From Arthrobacter sp. MYb229 (GTDB lineage Bacteria; Actinomycetota; Actinomycetes; Actinomycetales; Micrococcaceae): a stretch of 64,000 bases of DNA. The notes below the pieces were generated by a model. The model saw only the letters and a program-made list of their open reading frames with translations. It had not been told where the DNA came from and made no database searches. Location: the NCBI RefSeq assembly GCF_002975405.1, contig NZ_PCPS01000002.1:682001-746000 (forward strand). The letters are read 5' to 3'. How positions within the stretch are numbered: position 1 is the stretch's first letter; each line of letters begins with the position of its first letter. The position numbers were made by a program, and so were the translations under genes. Of this stretch, positions 8,326-17,483 are shown in pieces.

Positions 8326-9840
8326 ATGACTATGACAAGTCGCCCGCAAGCCGAACCGAAGAAAACGGGCAATGCAGCCAAGCCGGGTAGTCTGCAAGCG
8401 CGCCCCGGCGGTCCACGCAATCTGCTTGATGCGTACTTCCGGATCAGCGAACGTGGTTCCACGCTCGCGCGGGAATTTCGCGGTGGAATCGTCACGTTCT
8501 TCACGATGGCCTACATCGTCATTCTCAATCCCTTGATCCTCGGCGGATTCAGCGCCGACGCCGCACCGGTGGATGTCGCCGGAACCTGGCTGCCGGCAGC
8601 GCAGGTCGGGGCCATGACCGGGCTGACCGCCGGGGTCATGACCATCATGTTCGGGGTGATCGCCAACCTGCCCTTTGGGCTGGCCGCCGGCTTGGGCATT
8701 AACTCCTTCCTTGCGGTCTCGGTCATCCAGGAGGTCACCTGGGCCGAAGCCATGGGGCTGGTGGTGATCAACGGCGTGCTGATTGTGGTCTTCGGAATGA
8801 CGGGCATTCGAACCGCCATCTTCCGCGCGATCCCGAAGGACCTGAAGGCCGCGATTACGGTGGGCATTGGCCTGTTCATTACCTTCATCGGGTTCGTGGA
8901 CTCCGGCTTTGTCACCCGCACACCCGCAGGTCCTCCGGTCCAGCTGGGAGATGGCGGATCGATCGTGTCGATCCCGACGATGATCTTTGTGATTGGGCTG
9001 CTGATCATGGGCGCGCTGGTAGCCCGTGGAGTGCAAGGCGCGATCCTGATCGGCATCGTGGTCTCCACCGTGCTGGCCGTCGCCGCGGAGCTGGTTTTCA
9101 AGATCGGTGCGGGCAGCGCGGATAACCCGCACGGCTGGCATCTGAACATCCCGGTGCTCCAGGGGCAGGTGGTCGCGCTGCCGGACATGTCGCTGGCCGG
9201 CGACTTCGATCTCTTCGGTTCCTTCTCCCGCATCGGTGCGCTCGCGGCGACGATGCTGGTCTTCACCCTGGTGTTCACGAATTTCTTTGACGCCATGGGA
9301 ACCATGACCGGGCTGGCCAAAAATGCGGGCCTTGCGAAAAAGGACGGCACCTTCCCGAGGCTCAAGGCCGCATTTGTGGTGGAAGGCCTGGGTGCGGTCG
9401 CCGGCGGCATGGGGTCCTCATCCTCGAATACCGTGTATGTGGATTCGGCCGCCGGCATCGGGGAAGGGGCGCGCACCGGCTTGGCCTCCGTGGTCACCGG
9501 GGCGTTGTTCCTGGGGTCGATGTTCTTCACGCCGCTGACCTCGGTGGTGCCCATCGAGGTGGCCGCCGCGGCGCTGGTGCTGGTCGGCACCATGATGTGC
9601 GCGCAGATCCGCGAGATCAATTTCAAGCGATTCTCCTCGGCCCTGCCCGCCTTCCTGACGCTGATCACCATGCCGCTGACCTACTCCATCGCCAATGGCA
9701 TCGGGGCCGGGTTCATCGCATGGGTCGTGGTGAATACCGCGGCCGGCCGCTACAAGAAGATTCACCCGTTGATGTGGGTGGTTGCCGCCGGGTTCTTGGT
9801 CTACTTCGCCCGCGGGCCGATCACCACCCTGCTTGGCTGA
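8326..9840 (+). CDS. NCS2 family permease, adenine/guanine/hypoxanthine type (AzgA-like)
   Basis: This polytopic membrane protein of about 504 residues should import purine bases by proton symport. AzgA-family features include REFRGGIVTFFTMAYIVILN at the N-terminus, GLAAGLGINSFLA, FTLVFTNFFDAMGT and GMGSSSSNTVYVDSAAGI. The start is ATG 8326 with AGGGGA upstream; a second ATG lies two codons later. It begins 11 bases after the deaminase, so the two genes are probably co-transcribed. Together they supply guanine-derived xanthine to the dehydrogenase encoded next. Confidence 0.92.
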   Translation: MTMTSRPQAEPKKTGNAAKPGSLQARPGGPRNLLDAYFRISERGSTLAREFRGGIVTFFTMAYIVILNPLILGGFSADAAPVDVAGTWLPAAQVGAMTGLTAGVMTIMFGVIANLPFGLAAGLGINSFLAVSVIQEVTWAEAMGLVVINGVLIVVFGMTGIRTAIFRAIPKDLKAAITVGIGLFITFIGFVDSGFVTRTPAGPPVQLGDGGSIVSIPTMIFVIGLLIMGALVARGVQGAILIGIVVSTVLAVAAELVFKIGAGSADNPHGWHLNIPVLQGQVVALPDMSLAGDFDLFGSFSRIGALAATMLVFTLVFTNFFDAMGTMTGLAKNAGLAKKDGTFPRLKAAFVVEGLGAVAGGMGSSSSNTVYVDSAAGIGEGARTGLASVVTGALFLGSMFFTPLTSVVPIEVAAAALVLVGTMMCAQIREINFKRFSSALPAFLTLITMPLTYSIANGIGAGFIAWVVVNTAAGRYKKIHPLMWVVAAGFLVYFARGPITTLLG

Positions 9841-9937
9841 GCAGGTGATGAATAAAAGTTGACATTAGTTGCTGTGATGCACTTCACTTAGAATGAATGA
9901 ACTTGATTTTCCATGATCCGAAATTTGGAGGCTAATC

Positions 9938-9988
9938 ATGGCTGGTTGTGTTGCCTGGTCCAAGGGCCAGATCGCGCACGGAGACTAA
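9938..9988 (+). CDS. putative 16-residue leader peptide upstream of xdh operon
   Basis: A GGAGG-type ribosome-binding site (TTGGAGG at 9925-9931) is followed seven bases later by ATG and a 16-codon frame, MAGCVAWSKGQIAHGD, ending with TAA. Two very stable hairpins follow between this stop and the xdhA start. A short translated ORF followed by strong RNA structure and an operon is the layout of a leader-peptide attenuator. Neither the peptide nor its regulated amino acid is recognised; no residue is repeated in a run. It is not part of any longer frame. Confidence 0.45.
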   Translation: MAGCVAWSKGQIAHGD

Positions 9989-9996
9989 TCGTCGCC

Positions 9997-10023
9997 GCGC
10001 GCGGAGGGCTGCCCTCCGCGCGC
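9997..10023 (+). promoter_or_regulatory. perfect 12-bp hairpin in xdh leader
   Basis: GCGCGCGGAGGG (9997-10008) and CCCTCCGCGCGC (10012-10023) form a perfect 12-bp stem with a 3-base loop. The stem holds 11 G:C pairs. It starts nine bases after the leader-ORF stop. No U-tract follows, so it is not a textbook intrinsic terminator. Confidence 0.55.
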
Positions 10024-10035
10024 AGCTCATCGAGT

Positions 10036-10065
10036 GTTTCCCCGGGGCTGGGCCCCGGCGGAAAC
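10036..10065 (+). promoter_or_regulatory. second strong hairpin in xdh leader
   Basis: GTTTCC + CCGGGGC pairs with GCCCCGG + GGAAAC through 13 base pairs around a TGG loop, interrupted only by one bulged C at 10059. It ends 64 bases before the xdhA start codon. Two such structures in tandem within 70 bases suggest a structured regulatory leader. Confidence 0.55.
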
Positions 10066-10129
10066 TAGTCAACCATCCAAAATCATTCATAGTGCGCCTG
10101 AGCTCTCAGGTGCAGGAGGTGTCAGCGGC

Positions 10130-11635
10130 ATGACCGCCGAGACAACGGAAAAATCGAGCTGCCAAATAACCGTCAACGGAACCATCCGTGAATTCGATGG
10201 CCCGCCGCATACCAACGCGCTGGATTTCCTGCGTAGCGAAGGGCTCATCGGGTGCAAGGAGGGATGCGCGGAGGGCGAATGCGGCGCCTGCTCGATCCTC
10301 GTGGCCCGCAGCGACAGGCAGGGGACCCGCTGGACGGCGTTGAATGCCTGCCTGCTGCCGGCCGCATCGCTCGACGGGCAGGAAGTCATCACTTCCGAAG
10401 GCCTGGGCAGCGTGGAAAACCTGCATCCGGTGCAGGAGGAGATGGCCAATCGCGGCGGATCCCAGTGCGGTTATTGCACCCCCGGATTCGTCTGCTCCAT
10501 GGCCGCCGAATACTACCGCCCGGAGCGAATCGCCAATACCGCAGTCATCGCGGAGCACGGCGAGGAGCACCGGTGCGGACCCAATGGATTCGATCTGCAT
10601 TCGCTCTCTGGCAACTTGTGCCGCTGCACCGGGTATCGACCCATTCGTGACGCGGCCTATGCCCTGGGTGCACCGGATGCACAAGATGAGCTTGCCACCC
10701 GGCGAGGGCAAGCCGCACCGGCGGCGGTGTCCACCGATATCACGCGGGTGGACACCCCCACCGGAAGCACCGGTCGCTTCCGGCGCCCGGCCAGCCTGGA
10801 CGCGGCCTTTGGCATCCTGGCCGAGGAACCCGAAACCCTGCTCGTGGCCGGCGGCACCGACTGGGGTGTCGAGGTCAATATCAAAGGTGCGCGGGCCCGC
10901 TCGGTGCTGGCCATCGACCGGCTTGCCGAGTTGCGCCAAATTCACTTCGGCGAAGACTATATCGAACTCGGCGCCGCCTGCACGCTGAGCGAACTCGAAC
11001 GTCTTCTGGCCGGCAAGATCCCGTTGCTCGGCCAGCTCTTCCCGCAGTTCGCCTCCCGGCTCATCCGAAATGGCGCCACCCTCGGCGGCAATTTGGGCAC
11101 CGGTTCGCCGATCGGGGATACCCCGCCGGCGCTGCTGGCGCTGGAAGCGGACCTCGTGCTGGGCAGCGCCTCGGGTAGCCGCATCGTGCCCTTGGCGCAG
11201 TACTTCACCGGGTACCGGCAGACGGTGCGGGCCGCCGGGGAACTGATCACCGCGATCCGCATCCCGCTGCCGCTGGCGGTCCTGACCAGCTTCCAGAAGA
11301 TCTCCAAACGACGCTTTGACGATATCTCTTCGGTGGCCATCGGCTATGCGGTGAGCGTGGAAAACAACTACATCACCAAGGCCCGCATCGGCTTGGGCGG
11401 AGTGGCGGCCACTCCGCTGCGAGCTACCGCCACCGAAGCCGCCTTGGAAGGCAAAGAGTGGTGCTTGGCGACTATCCATGCGGCTGCCGAGCAGATGGCG
11501 CAGGAGGGCACCCCCATGGATGACCACCGGGCCAGCTCAAGCTATCGAAAGGCGATGCTGAAGTCCTCGCTGGAGCGTTTTTTCGCCGAACAGCTCGCCC
11601 GCACCAACGCAGCAAAGGGGGAGCAGATCTCATGA
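10130..11635 (+). CDS. xdhA: xanthine dehydrogenase small subunit (fused [2Fe-2S] and FAD domains)
   Basis: This subunit takes electrons from the molybdenum subunit and passes them to NAD. The N-terminal plant-type [2Fe-2S] site is visible in CKEGCAEGECGACS (residues 42-55). The second, four-helix [2Fe-2S] domain shows CGYCTPGF and later CRCTGYRP. The FAD domain follows from about residue 215, with VAGGTDWGVE and NGATLGGNLGTGSPIGD. The length of about 501 residues suits the bacterial XdhA type in which the Fe-S and FAD parts are fused. The start is ATG 10130, ten bases after AGGAGG. The stop overlaps xdhB by four bases. Confidence 0.95.
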   Translation: MTAETTEKSSCQITVNGTIREFDGPPHTNALDFLRSEGLIGCKEGCAEGECGACSILVARSDRQGTRWTALNACLLPAASLDGQEVITSEGLGSVENLHPVQEEMANRGGSQCGYCTPGFVCSMAAEYYRPERIANTAVIAEHGEEHRCGPNGFDLHSLSGNLCRCTGYRPIRDAAYALGAPDAQDELATRRGQAAPAAVSTDITRVDTPTGSTGRFRRPASLDAAFGILAEEPETLLVAGGTDWGVEVNIKGARARSVLAIDRLAELRQIHFGEDYIELGAACTLSELERLLAGKIPLLGQLFPQFASRLIRNGATLGGNLGTGSPIGDTPPALLALEADLVLGSASGSRIVPLAQYFTGYRQTVRAAGELITAIRIPLPLAVLTSFQKISKRRFDDISSVAIGYAVSVENNYITKARIGLGGVAATPLRATATEAALEGKEWCLATIHAAAEQMAQEGTPMDDHRASSSYRKAMLKSSLERFFAEQLARTNAAKGEQIS

Positions 11636-13986
11636 GCCAGCTTTCACAACGCCCGGAATCGCCCGTAGTCGGCCAGCGCCAGCGCCACGAATCCGCGGCC
11701 GAACACGTCACCGGCACCGCGCGCTACACCGATGATCTGGCGCAACGGCTCACCGGGGTACTCCACGCCTACCCGGTGCAGTCCACCGAAGCCCACGCGA
11801 AGATCCTGGGCCTCGATACCAGCGGCGCCAGCGCAATTCCCGGGGTGGTGCGGGTGATTACCGCCGCCGATATCCCGGGGGTCAACGACCAGGGCGCCAA
11901 ACGCGACGAACCCATGATTCCGGTCGACGAGGTGATGTTCTACGGCCAACCGGTGGCCTGGGTGCTCGGCGAAGATCTCGAAGCCGCCAAGGCCGGGGCG
12001 GGGGCGGTCAAGGTGGACTACGAGCCGCGTGCCTCGCTGATCACCATCAAGGAGGCCATTGCCGCCCAGAGCTTCCACGGGATCAAGCCCACCATCGACA
12101 AGGGGGATATTTCCGGGGCCTTCGCCGACGCGGCACATGTCTTTGAAGGGGACTTCGAATTCTCCGGCCAGGAGCATTTTTATCTTGAGACGCAGAACTC
12201 GCTCGCCCTGGTTGACGAGTCCGGCCAGATATTGATTCATTGCTCCACCCAGCACCCCACCGAAACCCAAGATATCGTCTCCCATGTGCTCGGCATCCCG
12301 GCCCATGAGGTGACGGTGCAGGTATTGCGGATGGGCGGCGGGTTCGGCGGCAAGGAAATGCAGCCGCACGGCTACGCGGCGCTCGCCGCGCTGGGCGCGG
12401 TGCTCACCGGGCGTCCGGTGCGGGTTCGCTTGAACCGCACCCTGGACATGACCATGACCGGCAAGCGCCACGGGTTCTACGCGACCTGGAAGATCGGCTT
12501 CGACGCGCAGGGCAAGATCCTGGCCTTGGATGCCGGCCTCACCGCGGACGGCGGATGGAGCCTGGATCTGTCCGAACCGGTGCTTACCCGTGCGATGTGC
12601 CATATCGACAACGGCTACTGGGTCCCGAATATCCGGGTGCGCGGACGGATTGCCAAATGCCATAAGACCTCACAGACCGCATTCCGCGGCTTTGGCGGGC
12701 CGCAGGGCATGCTGGTGATGGAGGACATCCTGGGCCGGGTCGCCCCCAAGCTGGGGATCGCTGCCCGCGAGCTGCGCCGGCGCAACTTCTACGCGCAGGG
12801 TCAGGACACCCCGTACTACCAGCCGGTGCGCCATCCCGAACGGCTCGACGCGGCCTGGCAGCAGGTCCTGGAATCCGCCCAGATCACCCAGCGCGAGGCG
12901 CAAATCAGCGAATTCAACGCGCGCAATGAGAACACCAAACGCGCCCTGGCACTCACCCCGGTGAAGTTCGGGATCTCCTTCAACCTCACCGCCTTCAACC
13001 AGGGCGGCGCCCTGGTGCTGGTCTACAAGGACGGCTCGGTGCTGGTGAACCACGGCGGCACCGAGATGGGCCAAGGCCTGCATACCAAGATGCTGCAGGT
13101 CGCGGCCACCACCTTGGGAGTGCCGCTGTCCGCGGTGCGCATCGCGCCAACTCGCACAGACAAGGTGCCCAATACCTCGGCCACCGCCGCCAGCTCCGGC
13201 AGCGATATCAATGGCGGCGCCGTGAAGGACGCTTGCGAGCAGATCCAGGCCAGGCTGGCGCAGGTCGCCGCCGGCAAGCTTGGCGTTCCGGCGCATGAGG
13301 TGCGTTTCGGCAACGGAAAGATCACCGCCCTGGGCAAGAGCCAGGAGCTGAGCTGGGAAGAAATTGTGCGGGACGCCTACTTCCAGCGCATCCAGCTCTC
13401 GGCAGCCGGGTTCTACCGGACCGAGGGTCTGCACTGGGATTTGAGCCAGATGTCTGGCACCCCGTTTAAGTACTTCGCCTACGGGGTAGCCGCCAGCGAG
13501 GTGGAGGTCAGCCGCTTTGACGGGTCCTACACTCTGGCCCGAGTGGACATCGTGCATGACGTGGGCGACTCGCTCTCGCCGCTGGTGGATCTGGGGCAAA
13601 TTGAAGGCGGTTTCGTGCAGGGCGCCGGGTGGCTGACCCTTGAAGACCTGCGCTGGGATACCTCGGATGGTCCGGGGCGTGGACGAGTGGCCACCCAGGC
13701 CGCGAGCACCTACAAGATCCCCAGCTTTTCCGAGATGCCCGAGGTCTTCAACGTTTCGCTGCTGGACAAGGCCCATGAGGAAGGAGCGGTGTACGGTTCC
13801 AAGGCGGTCGGCGAACCGCCGCTGATGCTGGCCTTCTCGGTGCGCGAGGCGCTGCGGCAGGCGGTGGCCGAATTCGGTCCGGCCGGCTGCTCGGTTCAGC
13901 TGGCCTCTCCGGCCACTCCGGAGGCGGTGTTCTGGGCCATTGAATCCGTGCGCGAGCCGAGCCTGATCGAGGAAAAGGTGCGCTAG
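11632..13986 (+). CDS. xdhB: xanthine dehydrogenase molybdopterin-binding subunit
   Basis: This 784-residue large subunit holds the molybdenum cofactor and hydroxylates hypoxanthine/xanthine to urate. Family segments include the N-terminal AAEHVTGTARYTDD, the FGGKE motif in MGGGFGGKEM, FRGFGGPQGM for cofactor binding, and GSKAVGEPPLMLA, which contains the conserved catalytic Glu. The ATG overlaps the xdhA stop (ATGA). xdhC follows two bases after the stop, so the three genes form one operon. Purine specificity is inferred from the upstream deaminase and permease. Confidence 0.95.
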   Translation: MSQLSQRPESPVVGQRQRHESAAEHVTGTARYTDDLAQRLTGVLHAYPVQSTEAHAKILGLDTSGASAIPGVVRVITAADIPGVNDQGAKRDEPMIPVDEVMFYGQPVAWVLGEDLEAAKAGAGAVKVDYEPRASLITIKEAIAAQSFHGIKPTIDKGDISGAFADAAHVFEGDFEFSGQEHFYLETQNSLALVDESGQILIHCSTQHPTETQDIVSHVLGIPAHEVTVQVLRMGGGFGGKEMQPHGYAALAALGAVLTGRPVRVRLNRTLDMTMTGKRHGFYATWKIGFDAQGKILALDAGLTADGGWSLDLSEPVLTRAMCHIDNGYWVPNIRVRGRIAKCHKTSQTAFRGFGGPQGMLVMEDILGRVAPKLGIAARELRRRNFYAQGQDTPYYQPVRHPERLDAAWQQVLESAQITQREAQISEFNARNENTKRALALTPVKFGISFNLTAFNQGGALVLVYKDGSVLVNHGGTEMGQGLHTKMLQVAATTLGVPLSAVRIAPTRTDKVPNTSATAASSGSDINGGAVKDACEQIQARLAQVAAGKLGVPAHEVRFGNGKITALGKSQELSWEEIVRDAYFQRIQLSAAGFYRTEGLHWDLSQMSGTPFKYFAYGVAASEVEVSRFDGSYTLARVDIVHDVGDSLSPLVDLGQIEGGFVQGAGWLTLEDLRWDTSDGPGRGRVATQAASTYKIPSFSEMPEVFNVSLLDKAHEEGAVYGSKAVGEPPLMLAFSVREALRQAVAEFGPAGCSVQLASPATPEAVFWAIESVREPSLIEEKVR

Positions 13987-13988
13987 CC

Positions 13989-14798
13989 ATGCTGTCCTGG
14001 ATCGAAGCGGTGACGGCACTGCGCAATGAGCGGCGCACGGCGGTGCTGGTCACCGTCACCGCCGTGCGCGGCCATGCCCCGCGTGAAGCCGGCGCGAAGA
14101 TGGTGATCGCAAAGGACGAAATCTTCGGCACCATCGGCGGCGGCAATCTGGAGATGGCGGCCATGGAACGGGCCCGCGAGATGCTCGCGCAGGGCGAAAG
14201 CCAGCCGCAGGGTATGAGCCTGCGGCTGAACGACAAAGCCCCGGCAAAATACGGGCGCCAATGCTGCGGGGGAGAGGTGAGCCTGCTGCTGGAGCCTTTA
14301 CCGGTGCCGGCCACCGTGGCGATCTTCGGGATCGGCAACGTGGGAATGGAACTTGCCCGCATCCTCTCCCGGCATGAGCTGGAATTGCATTTAACCGACT
14401 CGCGTCCCGAGTTCCTCCAGTCGCTGGCGGCTATGGAACCCGGCGTGGCCCGTGTGCATGCGCAGGTGGCGGTGCTGGGCGAACAGGTATTGAGCTGCCT
14501 TCCGGAGGGGGCCCATGTGCTGATCATGACCCACGACCATGCCGAGGATTTCCATTTGTGCGATGCGGCCTTGCGGCATCCGGGGCTCGGATCGATCGGG
14601 CTGATCGGTTCGAAGGCCAAATGGGCCCGCTTCCAGAAGAACCTGGCCGCCAGCGGTCACGGCGAGGCGAAAATCCAGCAGATCCAATGCCCCATCGGCT
14701 TGGCCGAGGTCTCGGGCAAGCAGCCGGCGGTTATCGCAGTCAGCGTGGCCGCCGCGCTGCTGGCCAGGATCAGTTCCGCCAGCAAGGTGCATGCCTGA
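13989..14798 (+). CDS. xdhC: xanthine dehydrogenase accessory protein
   Basis: This chaperone of 269 residues binds and sulphurates the molybdenum cofactor and inserts it into XdhB; it is not part of the mature enzyme. The N-terminal XdhC/CoxI domain shows APREAGAKMVI and GTIGGGNLE. A Cys-Cys-Gly-Gly segment lies near residue 95. The C-terminal Rossmann-like domain has VAIFGIGNVGMELARIL and ends with a typical IGLIGSKAKWARF segment. It is last in the xdh operon and converges on the methyltransferase gene. Confidence 0.94.
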   Translation: MLSWIEAVTALRNERRTAVLVTVTAVRGHAPREAGAKMVIAKDEIFGTIGGGNLEMAAMERAREMLAQGESQPQGMSLRLNDKAPAKYGRQCCGGEVSLLLEPLPVPATVAIFGIGNVGMELARILSRHELELHLTDSRPEFLQSLAAMEPGVARVHAQVAVLGEQVLSCLPEGAHVLIMTHDHAEDFHLCDAALRHPGLGSIGLIGSKAKWARFQKNLAASGHGEAKIQQIQCPIGLAEVSGKQPAVIAVSVAAALLARISSASKVHA

Positions 14799-14828
14799 GA
14801 TCATGTGATCCGCCGCCAGCGGCAGGGA

Positions 14829-15794
14829 TCAGCCCTTCAGGCGTCCGAGTTCGTTGCCGACCCGGGTGATCTGCTCGGGGCCGACCTGGCAGCACCCGCC
14901 GATAATGCGTGCGCCGGAGGCGATCAGTTCCGGCACCGCTCCGGGCAGATCGGTGCCCGGGGTCCCCGGAAGCCAGCTCCGGGCCTCGCGGTCCCAGATT
15001 TCGCCGCTGTTCGGGTAGGCCAGCAGCGAAAGGTCCGTCAGCTCGCGCAGCACCTTCAGGGCCGCGACGGCTACGGGCACCGGGCAGCAGTTCACGCCGA
15101 GCGCGGCAAAGGCGCCGGAATCGTTGGCGATCCGGGCCGCCTCGCGCAGGTCGCTGCCGTCTCCCAGCACCAGCTGTCCGTCCGCGGCGGTGCGCACCGC
15201 GAGGCTGAGCAGCACCGGCAGGTCCAATCCGGCCGCCTCCCCGGCCAGCGCCTGGACCTCGGCCAGGCTCGGCACGGTTTCACAGATCAACACGTCCGCC
15301 CCGGCATCGGCCAGGACCCGCAGACGCCCGCGGTGCCAGTCGGCCAGCTCGGCGACTTCGAGCCCGTAGGCTCCGTCGTATTCGGTGCCGGACCCCGGAC
15401 CGGCGCCGTAGGGTCCCACCGAGGCGGCCACCCAGCGCGCCGGTGAACCGTTCGCCGCTTCGCGGGCCAGCCGCACGCTGGTGCGCAGCAGCTCCTCGGC
15501 CTGCGCGGCGGTCTGCTCGGTGCTCGCACCTTTGCTGGTGTTCGCCAGGCCATCGATGCTGACCTGGTAGGAGCAGGTGGTGGCCAGTTGCGCGCCGGCG
15601 GCGAAGAAGTCGGCGTGGGCGGCGCGGACCTCCTCGGGGCGGTCTTTGAGGATCTGCGCGGACCACAGTTCGCCGCTCACGTCATTGCCGCGCTGCGCCA
15701 GATGGGTGCCGAGCCCGCCGTCCAAGAGCAGCGGCGCGCTGTCTGCGGCGCTCAGCGCCTCGCGGAAATTGAGGGTTTCACTGGGATTTTTCAC
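14829..15794 (-). CDS. mmuM: homocysteine S-methyltransferase
   Basis: This zinc enzyme of 321 residues makes methionine from homocysteine using S-methylmethionine (or SAM) as methyl donor. It has the pattern LLLDGGLGTHLAQRG at the N-terminus, a Cys ligand in GVNCCPV, and the C-terminal zinc pair in IIGGCCQVGPE. It is divergent from an amino-acid permease only 128 bases away, the same arrangement as mmuM/mmuP elsewhere, which supports S-methylmethionine use. The start is ATG 15794. Confidence 0.93.
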   Translation of the reverse strand: MKNPSETLNFREALSAADSAPLLLDGGLGTHLAQRGNDVSGELWSAQILKDRPEEVRAAHADFFAAGAQLATTCSYQVSIDGLANTSKGASTEQTAAQAEELLRTSVRLAREAANGSPARWVAASVGPYGAGPGSGTEYDGAYGLEVAELADWHRGRLRVLADAGADVLICETVPSLAEVQALAGEAAGLDLPVLLSLAVRTAADGQLVLGDGSDLREAARIANDSGAFAALGVNCCPVPVAVAALKVLRELTDLSLLAYPNSGEIWDREARSWLPGTPGTDLPGAVPELIASGARIIGGCCQVGPEQITRVGNELGRLKG

Positions 15795-15922
15795 TTTCCG
15801 AGGGTAACCCGGTGATGGCTTGATGACCGATTATGACGGTCCGTGACAGGCCATGACGAGGGCTGCGCGGAGCAGGGGCACGGCAGTTATTCTTCAAACG
15901 CATTCATTTCAGAAGGAGCCCC

Positions 15923-17365
15923 ATGTCCGAGCTCAGCGCGCCGCCGGCGCAGCAGCCTCCCGCCCGCTCTACTCCGGGCGTTTCGCCCGGCGAATCCGGG
16001 CTGCGCAGAACCATGACCTCCCGCCACCTGGTGATGATCGCGCTGGGCGGGGTGATCGGCTCGGGGCTGTTCGTCTCTTCGGGCTACACGATTGCGCAGG
16101 CCGGACCGCTGGGCGCCGTGCTGGCCTACGCGGTGGGCGCGCTGGTGGCCTATATGGTGATGAGCGGGCTCGGGGAGCTGTCCGCACGCCATCCGGTGGC
16201 CGGCGGGTTCCACGCCCACGCCACCCGCGACCTCGGCCCGGCCTGGGGTTTCACTACAGCCTGGCTGTACTGGATGTGCTGGGCGGTGGCGCTGGCCAGC
16301 GAGTTCACCGCCTCGGGCATCCTCATGCAGCGCTGGTTCCCCACGGTGCCGGCCTGGGTATTCGCCCTGCTCTTCGCGGCCCTGCTGTTCGCGCTGAACG
16401 CGGTGTCCTCGAAGGTCTTCGCCGAAACCGAATTCTGGTTCTCGCTGATCAAGGTGGCCGCCGTGGTGCTCATGATCGTGGTCGGCGCGGCCACGATCCT
16501 CGGCATCAACCCGGCCAGCGAGGCGGGCCCGCTTGGCCTGGCGAACTTCGATACCGGCGATGGGCTGTTCCCGACGGGGATCAGCGGCGTGCTGGTCACC
16601 ATCCTGGCGGTGTTCTATGCCTTCAGCGGCACGGAGCTGATCGGTGTGGCCGCCGGCGAGGCCAAGAACCCGGAACTGAGCATCCCGCGGGCCATCCGCA
16701 CCGCCGTGGTGCGCCTGGCGGTGTTCTTCATCGGCGCCATCGTGGTGATCGCCGCGATCGTTCCCTTCGCCGAGGCGGGCGCAAACGAGAGCCCATTCGT
16801 CACGGTGCTGGATGCCACAGGGCTGCCGGCCGGGGCCGACATCATGAACTTCGTGATCATCACTGCATTGCTCTCCGCGGGCAACTCCGGACTGTATTCC
16901 TGTGCCCGGATGCTGCACGCCATGGGCGCCGCAGGCCAAGCCCCGGCGGTGCTCTCGAAAACCAACCGCCGCGGCGTGCCGATGCTGGCGCTGTGCCTGT
17001 CGCTGCTGGGCGGTTTGGCCTCCCTGCTCTCCGGGGTCATCGCCGCGGACTCGCTGTTCCTGGCGCTGGTCTCCATCTCCGGGTTTGCGGTGGTGGCGGT
17101 GTGGATCGTGATCTGCGCTTCGCACCTGTCCTTCCGCCGGCACCATGTGGCGGTGCACGGCGGCACCGATTCGCTGCCCTATCGGGCCCCGCTGTTCCCG
17201 CTGCTTCCGATCCTGGCGGTGCTTCTGCTGGGCGCCTCGCTGGTCGGTGTGGCCTTCGACCCCGTGCAGCGACCGGCCCTCTGGTTCGGGGTGCCATTCA
17301 CCCTGCTGTGCTTGGGCTACTACCGCTGGCGCCACGGGGCCGGGGTGTTCACCCCGGCGCGCTGA
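15923..17365 (+). CDS. mmuP: APC-family amino-acid permease, probable S-methylmethionine transporter
   Basis: This 12-TM transporter of 480 residues belongs to the amino acid transporter (AAT) family. The N-terminal consensus appears as LRRTMTSRHLVMIALGGVIG, followed by GSGLFVSSG, and IELIG-like FSGTELIGVAAGEAKNP lies in the middle. AGGAGCCC precedes the ATG. Substrate choice is inferred only from the divergent homocysteine methyltransferase; the family also carries other amino acids. The last codons form a 9-bp hairpin (GCCGGGGTG/CACCCCGGC, 17339-17358) that may assist termination. Confidence 0.85.
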   Translation: MSELSAPPAQQPPARSTPGVSPGESGLRRTMTSRHLVMIALGGVIGSGLFVSSGYTIAQAGPLGAVLAYAVGALVAYMVMSGLGELSARHPVAGGFHAHATRDLGPAWGFTTAWLYWMCWAVALASEFTASGILMQRWFPTVPAWVFALLFAALLFALNAVSSKVFAETEFWFSLIKVAAVVLMIVVGAATILGINPASEAGPLGLANFDTGDGLFPTGISGVLVTILAVFYAFSGTELIGVAAGEAKNPELSIPRAIRTAVVRLAVFFIGAIVVIAAIVPFAEAGANESPFVTVLDATGLPAGADIMNFVIITALLSAGNSGLYSCARMLHAMGAAGQAPAVLSKTNRRGVPMLALCLSLLGGLASLLSGVIAADSLFLALVSISGFAVVAVWIVICASHLSFRRHHVAVHGGTDSLPYRAPLFPLLPILAVLLLGASLVGVAFDPVQRPALWFGVPFTLLCLGYYRWRHGAGVFTPAR

Positions 17366-17483
17366 GCGGGCGCTGTGAAAACGCCGGACCCGGGAACTCT
17401 GCGCGGCTCTGGGGAGTTTAACGGGGCCGAGGCGGGCGGAAATCGTGCCGCGGATCCACCAAGGAAATGAGGACGTTGTGGCA

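Noticed and set aside
9859-9894. TTGACA ... TAGAAT as a promoter for the xdh leader
   Set aside because: The spacer is about 24 bases, too long for a standard promoter; not listed as a feature.
9948-10133. 61-residue frame over the xdh leader
   Set aside because: It runs through both hairpins, has no ribosome-binding site and an Arg/Ala-rich composition; the 16-codon frame in another phase has the good ribosome-binding site.
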